Source of the DNA: Atopobium sp.
GTDB taxonomy: Bacteria > Actinomycetota > Coriobacteriia > Coriobacteriales > Atopobiaceae
NCBI GenBank assembly: GCA_015259105.1
Contig: JABZGZ010000017.1
Span: forward strand, 1 to 21,151
Direction of reading: 5' to 3'
Length of the DNA: 21,151 nt
Part shown: in pieces, positions 1 to 6,697 of the stretch
Position numbering within the stretch: position 1 is the first letter of the stretch
How the letters are laid out: the number at the start of each line of letters is the position of its first letter
Made by a program: the position numbers and the translations under genes
The notes under the pieces: generated by a model
Told to the model about the DNA's origin: nothing
The model's database searches: none
Seen by the model: only the letters and a program-made list of their open reading frames with translations

Positions 1-468
1 GGGGTTAAAGACAGTGCCACCAACGCCGGTGAATGCAAAGCAGAGACCCATAAAGGGGCCAACTCGCTGGTCAAACCAATCGTTGATGAGGGCGGGGACG
101 CACAAGAACATAAGCGCAGGAACGCCAATACCAAGTCCCACCGCGCAGAGATAAAAATGCCAGATTTCTTGAGCGGCTGACATGGTTCCGTATGAGACTG
201 CGCAGATGATAACGCTTGCAGAGAGTACCAGGCGAGTATCGTGCGTTTTATAGAACTTTCCTATAAACGGCAAAGCTACCGTCATAGCAATACAGAGTAC
301 CGAGAAGACCGCAGAGAAGGCAACGCGGGGAACGCCAAAGTATTGTGAAACTGGTGTGATAAAGATGCCAAAGCACGTAAGGATAATGGCGCACGGCAAA
401 AACATGATGACAATACAAGTTGCAACGATGGCATATGCATACTTAGTGCCTAGTAAACGTTGTAGCAC
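1..468 (-). CDS. MFS transporter, N-terminal part only (runs off the left edge)
   Basis: The reverse strand is open from a GTG at 468 to base 1, giving 156 residues without a stop. The start is supported by GAGGAG about eight bases upstream. The protein begins MLQRLLGTKYAYAIVATCIV and then alternates long hydrophobic stretches with short loops, about four to five membrane segments in the part present. Between the second and third segments lies PFIGKFYKTHDTRLVLS, which has the position and charge of the MFS loop 2-3 signature although it is not canonical. A later part reads LINDWFDQRVGPFMG, the W-F-x-x-R-G-like segment common in oxalate/formate-antiporter-type and related MFS carriers. It would export or import a small solute across the cytoplasmic membrane; the substrate cannot be told. 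It is separated from the upstream gene on the same strand by a hairpin. Confidence 0.7.
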   Translation of the reverse strand, partial: MLQRLLGTKYAYAIVATCIVIMFLPCAIILTCFGIFITPVSQYFGVPRVAFSAVFSVLCIAMTVALPFIGKFYKTHDTRLVLSASVIICAVSYGTMSAAQEIWHFYLCAVGLGIGVPALMFLCVPALINDWFDQRVGPFMGLCFAFTGVGGTVFNP

Positions 469-498
469 TGAGGCTCCTCTCTTTTGGCCAGAAATAGT

Positions 499-534
499 GT
501 AGGCGATGTGCCTTAAAAAGGACACATCGCCTAC
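499..534 (-). terminator. Strong hairpin between DUF438 gene and MFS gene, probable terminator
   Basis: The arms GTAGGCGATGTG (499-510) and CACATCGCCTAC (523-534) are perfectly complementary over 12 bp, with a further CC/GG pair inside around a bulged A and an A-rich loop. It lies 54 bases after the stop of the minus-strand gene ending at 588. On the minus strand the following T-run is weak (ACTATTTC). On the plus strand ACAAAATTTTTG follows a little later. A terminator for the DUF438 gene is the simplest reading, but an operator or leader hairpin of the MFS gene is possible. Confidence 0.55.
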
Positions 535-587
535 CGAGTCGCACAAAATTTTTGAAAGGTAACTCAGGGTTTTACGTGCAAAAGATC

Positions 588-2186
588 TTAGCTGTCGGAG
601 CCCCTGCGGTTCTCGCCCTCAAGAGCACGGATTGGACCGATGTCCTGAGTGGTCTCAAGAGCACCAAGGTAGTTACCCTCTTCGTCGCGGACAGCAAAGT
701 AACGGACATAGAGGAACTTATCTCTGACCTCAAACCAGAACTCGGAGGAGTCACTACGACCGCTCCTGAACTCAGTGAGGATGCGACGAACGGCCTCTTG
801 GCTCTTTGGTGGGTGGCAGTCGTAGACGTCGCGGCCAAGGCAGCTCTTAGGACGAGGGAAGGCACGGGTGTCGCCGTGGCTGAAGTAACGAGTCTTGTCA
901 TCTGCATCAACAAAGGTAATGTCGAGCGGAATAGTTGCAAAGACAGCCTCAAGCTGAGGAATAGTGAACTCGCCAGTAGAGAGCTTAACCTTGCCGTCAG
1001 CAGAAAGTACTTCCTCTTCTGCCTCAGCGCCCTTCTCGTCCAGAGCGGCAGCAGCTTCCATCTCTTTGAGCTTGTCGTTTGCAAGCTCAAGAGGATCTGC
1101 GTGCCATGATGGAGGATTGACGCCAAATGCGTGGCCAAACTCGTTCTCTTCAGCAGCAATCTGAGTCCACTGGGTGGCGGTTAGGTGCTCAAGAGAAAGT
1201 GGAATGAGGACGTTCTCTTCCTTGGAAGCCATGGACTCAGCGCCCTCAATGGCCTCGTCCAGGTAGTCAGCAACGCCTGCCATAAGGCCTGCATCGTACT
1301 GGCCGTATGCGGTTTCAAGTAGAGCTTCTGCACCGTTGACAGCGTTTCTTACCTCATCGTCCTTGCCCCACATAACCTTTGAAGGACCGGTGATATCGTG
1401 ACGCTCCAGGTGAGGGAAGAGCAGCTCTTCCTTGCGCTTATAGTGAACAAAGACCTCATCAAAGGCGTCCATATCAGCCTTTAGAATTGCTGCAACGCCA
1501 GCGCATTCTTCGTTGCTGGAAGACTCGTTAAGGGCGCGAGCGCGCTTAACATCTGGAGCAACGCGGTCGTGGATAAAGGCAAGAATGCGGTCGTTCTCCT
1601 GGCGCATGGTCCAAACAGGGTGACCAGGAGTTTCTTCAACAGCACCTGTTGGTGCGCAAGCGACCTTGCCTTCAAAGAGAGCGGCGTGAACGTCGCAGAG
1701 CTTCAGGACCTTCTCCATAGGAACGCCACCAGCAATAAGCTCCTGCTCAGCGGTAGAGATCTCAGATCCAGAGACATCTTTGAAGTTACGAGCAAAATCC
1801 TCGCGAACAGCCTCGATGTCCTCACCGTCATTGAGGCGCTCAAGGTACTGGGCGATAAGAGCTTTGCGCTCCTCAGGGGTCTGTGCAATAGGTGCATTCT
1901 CTGTTGCTGGCTCTGCGGGTTTCTCGTCAGCTGGGGTATCTGCTGCCGCAGGCTCCTCATCGCCAAGAATGGCAAAGCCGTGAGCGTGGAAGATTGCTTT
2001 GAGCTCCTCAAGGTCTACGCCTTTGTGGTCGCAGCCTTTAGGGATGGTCATAAAACGACCCATGGTCTGAAGACGGCCTGGCTCGGTGATCTCGGCAAAG
2101 CCGTTTTCTGCCATGAGGCCTTTAATGACGGGATACTTAGTGCAAATGTCATAAACGGATTTGCTTAAATCAAGAACCTGTGCCAT
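588..2186 (-). CDS. DUF438 protein with DUF1858, hemerythrin-like HHE and PAS domains
   Basis: 532 residues, start ATG at 2186 with AGAGGAG six to seven bases upstream. Domain order by eye: a DUF1858-like small domain (about 1-75, with VYDICTKYP near the start), a Pro/Ala/Glu-rich linker (76-100), a DUF438 helical domain (about 100-175), a hemerythrin-like four-helix bundle (about 185-345) and a C-terminal PAS-type sensor domain (about 405-520). Candidate iron ligands in the bundle are H189 in GHPVW, E197, H248 and E253/E254 in VHYKRKEELLFPHLE, H259 and E323/E324 in KEENVLIPL. Family knowledge: hemerythrin-like bundles bind a di-iron site that senses or handles oxygen or NO, and DUF438-HHE-PAS proteins are frequent in anaerobes but poorly characterised. 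No output kinase or DNA-binding domain is present, so signalling would need a partner. It is soluble and cytoplasmic. A perfect dyad lies about 80-100 bases upstream. Confidence 0.85.
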   Translation of the reverse strand: MAQVLDLSKSVYDICTKYPVIKGLMAENGFAEITEPGRLQTMGRFMTIPKGCDHKGVDLEELKAIFHAHGFAILGDEEPAAADTPADEKPAEPATENAPIAQTPEERKALIAQYLERLNDGEDIEAVREDFARNFKDVSGSEISTAEQELIAGGVPMEKVLKLCDVHAALFEGKVACAPTGAVEETPGHPVWTMRQENDRILAFIHDRVAPDVKRARALNESSSNEECAGVAAILKADMDAFDEVFVHYKRKEELLFPHLERHDITGPSKVMWGKDDEVRNAVNGAEALLETAYGQYDAGLMAGVADYLDEAIEGAESMASKEENVLIPLSLEHLTATQWTQIAAEENEFGHAFGVNPPSWHADPLELANDKLKEMEAAAALDEKGAEAEEEVLSADGKVKLSTGEFTIPQLEAVFATIPLDITFVDADDKTRYFSHGDTRAFPRPKSCLGRDVYDCHPPKSQEAVRRILTEFRSGRSDSSEFWFEVRDKFLYVRYFAVRDEEGNYLGALETTQDIGPIRALEGENRRGSDS

Positions 2187-2265
2187 ACGGGCTCCTCTCG
2201 GATGGGTTTAGAAAGTCTACTATGGCTTACTTTATACCCAAAGTGTGACAGGACTTCCATATGGC

Positions 2266-2287
2266 TTTTGTTGTGGTTACAACAAAA
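2266..2287. promoter_or_regulatory. Perfect 9-bp-arm dyad upstream of the DUF438 gene, candidate operator
   Basis: TTTTGTTGT (2266-2274) and ACAACAAAA (2279-2287) are exact reverse complements around the spacer GGTT. There is no T-run of terminator type on either side beyond the arms. The site lies about 80-100 bases upstream of the ATG at 2186, in the only intergenic space available for that gene's promoter. The half-site TTGT-N4-ACAA has the layout of Crp/Fnr- or Rex-like sites, but the sequence matches no specific consensus well enough to name a regulator. A candidate -10 (TATAAA on the minus strand, 2231-2236) lies downstream of the dyad, without a good -35. Confidence 0.45.
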
Positions 2288-2344
2288 CAGAAATTATTCT
2301 TTAGTTTTAAAAGAGATCAGAATGAGAACCGGTTCCAAAAGATT

Positions 2345-2623
2345 TCAAGCATCTAGGACCTCCGACATTGCGTCGGAGAATGAGGCATAGTGCTTGTAAT
2401 TTTCCGGATGCTCTTTCATGTTGGTATATTCATTAAGAGCCTCTATAGTTTGAGCATTAGGAATTTCTCGCTTGATTTCAAAAGGGATTCCCTGCTCACG
2501 AACAGTCTGACGAAGAAAAATGGTAATAGCAGTAGTAAGATCCATGCCTAAATCTCTGAGAAGTTCCTGGGCATTCTTTTTAAGCGTTGGATCAAAATTT
2601 ATATTTGTGCTTACTTTTGCCAT
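2345..2623 (-). CDS. RelB/DinJ-family antitoxin, without an adjacent toxin
   Basis: 92 residues from the ATG at 2623, preceded by GGAAAGGCGGG. An in-frame ATG at 2680 is rejected because a -35/-10 pair lies inside that extension. The N-terminus (MAKVSTNINFDPTLKKNAQE) and the following helices (LLRDLGMDLTTAITIFLRQT) have the ribbon-helix-helix pattern of RelB/DinJ antitoxins, a DNA-binding dimerisation domain. The segment IPFEIKREIPNAQT and the C-terminal end DAMSEVLDA are also typical of this family. The toxin gene (RelE/YafQ type) normally follows directly. Here only 158 bases remain before the next gene, too few for one, and none is seen upstream. So this is an orphan antitoxin, either a relic, or partner to a toxin elsewhere, or a repressor on its own account. 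Confidence 0.85.
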   Translation of the reverse strand: MAKVSTNINFDPTLKKNAQELLRDLGMDLTTAITIFLRQTVREQGIPFEIKREIPNAQTIEALNEYTNMKEHPENYKHYASFSDAMSEVLDA

Positions 2624-2648
2624 AATGACCCGCCTTTCCTGTAATTTT

Positions 2649-2677
2649 GTTATACAAGATGAAGACGATAAAGTCAA
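2649..2677 (-). promoter_or_regulatory. Sigma-70-type promoter of the antitoxin gene
   Basis: On the minus strand TTGACT (2677-2672) and TATAAC (2654-2649) are separated by exactly 17 bases. Transcription would start near 2642, about 20 bases before the ATG at 2623. It matches the consensus at five of six positions in each hexamer. It also fixes the antitoxin start, because the longer in-frame start at 2680 lies upstream of the -35. Confidence 0.75.
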
Positions 2678-2682
2678 CAATC

Positions 2683-2712
2683 ATGTGCGTATTATAGGTA
2701 TAACACGCACAT
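2683..2712. promoter_or_regulatory. 30-bp near-perfect dyad just upstream of the antitoxin -35, candidate operator
   Basis: The arms 2683-2696 and 2699-2712 are inverted copies of ATGTGCGTRTTATA around a GG centre, 14 bp each with a single mismatch. The dyad ends six bases from the -35 hexamer of the antitoxin promoter. No T-run follows it on the minus strand, which argues against a terminator of the gene ending at 2745. Autorepression by the antitoxin through such a palindrome is the usual arrangement in relBE-type loci; here it is an inference. Confidence 0.55.
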
Positions 2713-2744
2713 AATATGGACATGTATTATCAATCAAATAAACG

Positions 2745-3920
2745 CTACTCTGCGCCCTTTAAGGTAAAAGACAATAGAACCGGGTTGTGGTCCGAGTAAG
2801 CAAATTGCGTGTCAATGTTTCTAGCAGTTGCAACAACGTTATCCGAGACAATCCAACCATCAACTGTGGTGGTGTATGTCTTGTCCTTCTCGTATGGAAT
2901 GTCATCTCCGCGGCAGGTAGGAACGTTGGTAAGGTTGTCTGGGGCCACAACGCTAAAGCCTTCTGGCAAATCAGAGTCTTTAAGTTCTGCTACCCAGTCA
3001 GGTACCTGCTGAACAGATGGATAGAGGGTGAGCGAACCTAAAATTGCATGGTTCCAGTCGCCACCCGCAATAACGTAATTACCTTTAGCGCGCTCTTCGG
3101 ACATGACTTTGGTCAAAAGTGCAAGCTGCTGAGCACGACTGGTACCGCCCTTGTCATAAGCAGACATGTGGCTGTTAATAAGCACCAGCTCATGACCATC
3201 GCTTGTGGGATAGCGCGTAATCATAAAGCAGCGGTCTAGGTCAAAGAATTTTGTGGGGAAAGACTCATCAATGGGGTAGGTACGACGAGTTGAGCTAGAA
3301 GCAAGTACGTTTGAAAGCGTCAGAATTCCCGAGTTAGAGGTTCCGTGGAACTCTGTGAGTGGATAGGCGAGAAACGCGGTGTGGAAGTTCTGCGCAAAAT
3401 ATGATGCATAGGATCCAAAGCGGCTCTCTGCTTCAGAAACTTGATTCACATGCCAGCTTCTGTCAGATGAAGTATCAATCTCTTGGAAAAGAATAAAGTC
3501 AGGAGCTGTACCACCATTCAGAGAAGAAACGGTGTTCAAGGCACCGTTTGTGGTGTAGAGCACGGAGTTTCTGCTGACAGCACGGCCGTGAGTTCCTACG
3601 GTGCGTGTGCCATCCTGCATGATGCCTTCATCCATAAAGAAGGTGTAATCAGGGGTGTAAGCACCAAAGCCAATGTTGTAGGTCGAAGCAGTATAGGTTT
3701 GGCCTACCTGTACGGTTGTAGTTTCAGGAGAGGCACCTTGATTGGATACGGGAGTATTGTCAGGAATGCGATAGTAATTAAGCTGCAGGTAGAGGGCATA
3801 TCCACCAAGAACCAGTAAAGCTAGAACAAAAAGCCCGCCTACAAATTTGAAAAGTGGTGCAAGAACCCTTTTTAGAAGGCCAATAATAAACTTAAGGCCA
3901 AGAGACAAAACTCTTTTCAT
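2745..3920 (-). CDS. Membrane-anchored endonuclease/exonuclease/phosphatase (EEP) family protein
   Basis: 391 residues, ATG at 3920 with GAGG six bases upstream. A basic N-terminus (MKRVLSLGLK) is followed by a hydrophobic stretch at about 25-48 (FVGGLFVLALLVLGGYALYL), so the catalytic domain (about 75-390) is probably outside the membrane, anchored or cleaved. The EEP motifs are in order: YNIGFG (81-86), FQEID with the metal-binding Glu (145-149), NSHMSAY with a catalytic His (249-255), GGDWNH (286-291), DGWIVSD (354-360) and YSDHNPV with the final catalytic Asp-His (375-381). The fold covers DNases, inositol-polyphosphate phosphatases and sphingomyelinases, all hydrolysing phosphodi- or monoesters with Mg2+. 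The substrate cannot be told from sequence. An extracytoplasmic location would fit a secreted nuclease or a phosphatase acting on lipids or polymers. It is divergent from the aminotransferase at 3998. Confidence 0.85.
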   Translation of the reverse strand: MKRVLSLGLKFIIGLLKRVLAPLFKFVGGLFVLALLVLGGYALYLQLNYYRIPDNTPVSNQGASPETTTVQVGQTYTASTYNIGFGAYTPDYTFFMDEGIMQDGTRTVGTHGRAVSRNSVLYTTNGALNTVSSLNGGTAPDFILFQEIDTSSDRSWHVNQVSEAESRFGSYASYFAQNFHTAFLAYPLTEFHGTSNSGILTLSNVLASSSTRRTYPIDESFPTKFFDLDRCFMITRYPTSDGHELVLINSHMSAYDKGGTSRAQQLALLTKVMSEERAKGNYVIAGGDWNHAILGSLTLYPSVQQVPDWVAELKDSDLPEGFSVVAPDNLTNVPTCRGDDIPYEKDKTYTTTVDGWIVSDNVVATARNIDTQFAYSDHNPVLLSFTLKGAE

Positions 3921-3997
3921 GCGAACCTCGTATCAATCAAGTGTCGTATGATTTAAATGATAACTATTATGGATTGAAATTACGTTGAGGAGTTTGT

Positions 3998-5149
3998 ATG
4001 TCGCTATCAAGAAATACAACACTAGAGCTTTTCAAACCCTCTGGTATCAGGCGTTTCTCGGCACTTGCTGCTGCAACACCAGGATGTATTTCTTTAACTA
4101 TTGGAGAGCCGGGAGAAGATACTCCAACCCCTATTTGCAACTTAGTAGACAGAGAACTTGCAGCTGGAAACACTCACTATCCACCTAACATCGGTACTCC
4201 TGAGCTTAGAAGCGCTATTGCCGATTGGGAGTCTGCTCGTGGTATGAAGGTCGGTCAAGACGGTATTGTCGTTACCGTGGGAGCTGCGGAAGCCATTTCT
4301 GCAACTATGTTGACGCTGATGAATCCAGGCGACGAGGTTATTATTCCTGAACCAGCGTATCTGGTATACAGAACACTCTGCCAGCTTAATCGTGGTGTAG
4401 TTGTGCCGCTTGATACCAGCACCAATCATTTCCAGATTGATGCTGAGCAGCTTAAGTCAAAGATTTCAGAGAAGACAAAGCTTATTGTGCTGACTTCTCC
4501 CAACAATCCTACGGGATGTGTTTATACAAAAGAGTCGCTTGATGCGGTGGCAGAACTTGCCCGCAAGCACGGCTTTTATGTTTTGTGTGATGACGTTTAT
4601 AGAGAGCTTGCCTATGTTGAGGACGTTCCACGTTTTGTTGAGCTCTACCCAGATTTGTCTGATCGCTGCATTGTGACAAATAGTTTCTCCAAACCATGGG
4701 CAATGACGGGCTGGAGACTTGGCTGGGTTGCTACCTCTGATGAGCTTGCGACAGATATTGGAAAGGTTCACGCCCAGCTAGTGTCTTCTGTTCCTTCATT
4801 TTTGCAGCCAGCTGCTCTCTATGCGCTTTCCTACGATGTCACTCCTATGCGCACAAACTATCAAAAGCGCAGGCAGATTGTGCTTTCTGCACTTGAAGAC
4901 ATGAAACTTCCTGTTGAAGAGCCAGAAGGTGCCTTCTATGCATTCCCATCAATCAAGGAATTTGCCCTTGATTCCGAAGTGTTCTGTGAGCGAGCAATCA
5001 AAGAGTTTGGTGTAGCACTGGTACCTGGCGTTTTCTTCGGCGCCGAGGGGTACGTGCGTATCAGTTATGCCGCTTCTGACAAGAATCTGACAGAAGGCCT
5101 TTCTCGCCTTAAGACTTTTGTTAATACTTTGCGAGAAGAACAAAACTAG
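3998..5149 (+). CDS. Class I/II PLP aminotransferase, candidate N-acetyl-LL-diaminopimelate aminotransferase
   Basis: 383 residues, ATG at 3998 with GAGGAG eight bases upstream. It is a fold-type I aminotransferase of normal length: YPPNIGTPELR (61-71), the PLP-contacting SPNNPTG (167-173), the Asp that bridges the pyridine nitrogen in VLCDDVYRE (D198 or D199, then Y201), and the Schiff-base lysine K232 in SFSKPWAMTGWRLGW. The late YVRISYA holds the Arg that binds the substrate carboxylate. Its neighbours suggest a role. The next four genes are lysA, dapA, dapB and the acetyltransferase dapH, and the acetylase branch needs an aminotransferase (PatA/DapX type) acting on N-acetyl-2-amino-6-oxopimelate. 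That assignment is an inference from context; an aspartate or aromatic aminotransferase is the alternative. A riboswitch separates it from lysA, so it can be expressed independently. Confidence 0.85.
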   Translation: MSLSRNTTLELFKPSGIRRFSALAAATPGCISLTIGEPGEDTPTPICNLVDRELAAGNTHYPPNIGTPELRSAIADWESARGMKVGQDGIVVTVGAAEAISATMLTLMNPGDEVIIPEPAYLVYRTLCQLNRGVVVPLDTSTNHFQIDAEQLKSKISEKTKLIVLTSPNNPTGCVYTKESLDAVAELARKHGFYVLCDDVYRELAYVEDVPRFVELYPDLSDRCIVTNSFSKPWAMTGWRLGWVATSDELATDIGKVHAQLVSSVPSFLQPAALYALSYDVTPMRTNYQKRRQIVLSALEDMKLPVEEPEGAFYAFPSIKEFALDSEVFCERAIKEFGVALVPGVFFGAEGYVRISYAASDKNLTEGLSRLKTFVNTLREEQN

Positions 5150-5190
5150 CCCAAATACAGAGCTTTCTGTGGTAGGGTTTTACTGTCAAT

Positions 5191-5342
5191 AGAGGAGCGA
5201 GCACGATGGGTTCTGGGTTAGTCGGCAGGCAGTGACCCCAGAAGGAGGCGAGGTTCGCCGAACTTGGCAATCAGGCGTGGTTGTCAGGTGGGCTTGTATG
5301 AAATACATGCAAGACTGTCCGAGATTTCGGGGGTGCTACTTT
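5191..5342 (+). promoter_or_regulatory. Lysine riboswitch (L-box) upstream of lysA
   Basis: The closing helix P1 pairs AGAGGAGC (5191-5198) with GCTACTTT (5335-5342). Inside are a long helix formed by TTCTGGG and CCCAGAA, a GGCGAGGTTCGCC hairpin corresponding to the conserved GGCGA..CGCCGAA region of known lysine aptamers, a helix CTTGTATG/CATGCAAG, and the conserved ACTGTCCGAGA followed by a short CCGA/TCGG stem. The order and the ACTGTC core match the lysine riboswitch as I know it from Thermotoga and Bacillus. Its place before lysA-dapA-dapB-dapH is the expected one. Lysine binding should reduce expression of these genes. I see no intrinsic terminator between aptamer and lysA, so control is probably at translation. 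Confidence 0.85.
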
Positions 5343-5356
5343 GACGGTGTATTGCG

Positions 5357-5373
5357 CCCCCAATTTGAGGGGG
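5357..5373 (+). promoter_or_regulatory. Ribosome-site-hiding hairpin of the lysine riboswitch
   Basis: CCCCC (5357-5361) pairs with GGGGG (5369-5373) around a 7-base loop. The right arm is the Shine-Dalgarno sequence of lysA (AGGGGGAG), a few bases before the TTG at 5378. The same CCCCC could instead pair with GGGGG at 5329-5333, in the 3' part of the aptamer, which would free the ribosome site. This gives an on/off switch without a terminator. The pairings are read from sequence; the switching order is inferred. Confidence 0.65.
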
Positions 5374-5377
5374 AGCT

Positions 5378-6682
5378 TTGAGTAAGAAACCGTTTGTTTC
5401 TGTAGATGCCCTAGAGGCAATCACAAAGACGTATCCAACGCCATTTCACCTGTATAACAAGGCAGAGATTGTTCGCCGCGCAAAGCTGTTACAAGAGGCT
5501 TTTAGCTGGAACGCTGGCTTTAAAGAGTACTTTGCGGTAAAAGCTACGCCAAATCCTTACATTGTGAGATTGCTTGCAGAGCTTGGTTGTGGCTGCGACT
5601 GTGCAAATGCCACAGAGCTTACTCTTGCAAAAGCCTGTGGAGTCACCGGTCAAAACATTATGCTCTCGTCAAACGACACTACGGTGCTTGACTTTGCTCG
5701 CGCTCATGAGCTGGGAGCCATTATTAACTTAGACGCTGGTGGCGATATGCTTACAACGCTTGAAGAAGCGGTGGGAAGCAACATGCCGCAGGTCATGTGC
5801 GCACGCCTTAATCCTGGCGGTGTGTTTGAGTCGCAAAACGGCATTATTGGAAATCCCGATGATGCTAAGTTTGGCATGACAGAAGAGCAGCTTTTCCAGA
5901 CGTTTGCGTATCTTAAGACCAAAGGCGTGACTGAGTTTGGCCTTCATGCATTCTTGGCTAGTAACGCTCAAGAGGAAGATTACTATCCAAACCTCGCGCG
6001 CGTCCTCTTTAAGCTGGCTGTTAAGTTGCACAAAGAACTTGATATTCATATTGGATTTATTGATCTTTCTGGTGGTATTGGTGTGGCGTATAAGCCAGAC
6101 CAGGTTGAGCCAGACGTCTTGGCTATTGGCCAGGGTGTAAAGCGCGCCTTTGAAGAGGTCTTAGTTCCTGCAGGTATGGGAGACGTTTCTATTTATACCG
6201 AGCTTGGACGTTGGCTTTTGGGCCCTGCTGGTGCGCTTGTTACTCGCGTTTTGCACCAAAAAGAGACGTACCGTCACTACCTTGGCGTGGACGCTTGTGC
6301 GGCAAATCTTATGCGTCCCGCAATCTACGACGCTTACCACCACATCACCGTTATGGGTAAAGAGGATGTTCCCGCAACTCATACGTACAACGTTGTGGGC
6401 GGACTTTGCGAGAATAACGACCAGTTTGCTAAGAATCGCCAGCTTCCAGAGGTGACTGTGGGTGGCCTCTTGTTCATCCATGATACAGGCGCTCATGGTT
6501 TCTCGATGGGCTATAACTACAACGGCCGTCTGCGCTCCGCTGAGCTGCTGCTTCTAGAAGACGGATCCGTGCAGCTTATTCGCCGCGCTGAGACAGAAGC
6601 CGATTACTTTGCAACGCTTGCATTTGATGGCTCCGATTTTTCTGATCTTGCGCAACAAACAACTATAAATACCACACGTTAG
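5378..6682 (+). CDS. lysA: Diaminopimelate decarboxylase
   Basis: 434 residues, beginning with TTG at 5378 and a very strong Shine-Dalgarno (AGGGGGAG) just upstream. It decarboxylates meso-diaminopimelate to L-lysine, the last step of the pathway, with PLP. It has the alanine-racemase-like barrel and then a beta domain: the PLP lysine K55 in YFAVKATPNP, LSGGIG (230-235) for the PLP phosphate, CENND (344-348) with the cysteine that reaches the partner active site, and HDTGAHGFSMGYNYNGR. The usual HxHIGSQ segment is replaced by GLHAFLASN (188-196), as in one branch of the family. This is the first gene after the lysine riboswitch, so it is directly controlled by it. dapA follows 15 bases after the stop. 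Confidence 0.93.
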   Translation: MSKKPFVSVDALEAITKTYPTPFHLYNKAEIVRRAKLLQEAFSWNAGFKEYFAVKATPNPYIVRLLAELGCGCDCANATELTLAKACGVTGQNIMLSSNDTTVLDFARAHELGAIINLDAGGDMLTTLEEAVGSNMPQVMCARLNPGGVFESQNGIIGNPDDAKFGMTEEQLFQTFAYLKTKGVTEFGLHAFLASNAQEEDYYPNLARVLFKLAVKLHKELDIHIGFIDLSGGIGVAYKPDQVEPDVLAIGQGVKRAFEEVLVPAGMGDVSIYTELGRWLLGPAGALVTRVLHQKETYRHYLGVDACAANLMRPAIYDAYHHITVMGKEDVPATHTYNVVGGLCENNDQFAKNRQLPEVTVGGLLFIHDTGAHGFSMGYNYNGRLRSAELLLLEDGSVQLIRRAETEADYFATLAFDGSDFSDLAQQTTINTTR

Positions 6683-6697
6683 AGGGCGAGAAAAACT

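Noticed and set aside
552..1109. Plus-strand open frame of 185 codons opposite the DUF438 gene, and a second minus-strand frame (572-1159)
   Set aside because: They overlap a well-supported 532-residue gene with recognisable domains and have no family resemblance or ribosome site.
2187..2344. Remnant of a RelE-type toxin after the antitoxin
   Set aside because: The 158 bases hold only short frames (for example a stop after about 20 codons in the downstream frame) with no toxin-like sequence.
2624..2680. Upstream in-frame start of the antitoxin at 2680
   Set aside because: A TTGACT-N17-TATAAC promoter lies inside this stretch, so the mRNA should start downstream of it.
5150..5176. ACAGA/TCTGT hairpin after the aminotransferase as its terminator
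   Set aside because: The stem is only five pairs of mixed composition and no proper T-run follows directly.
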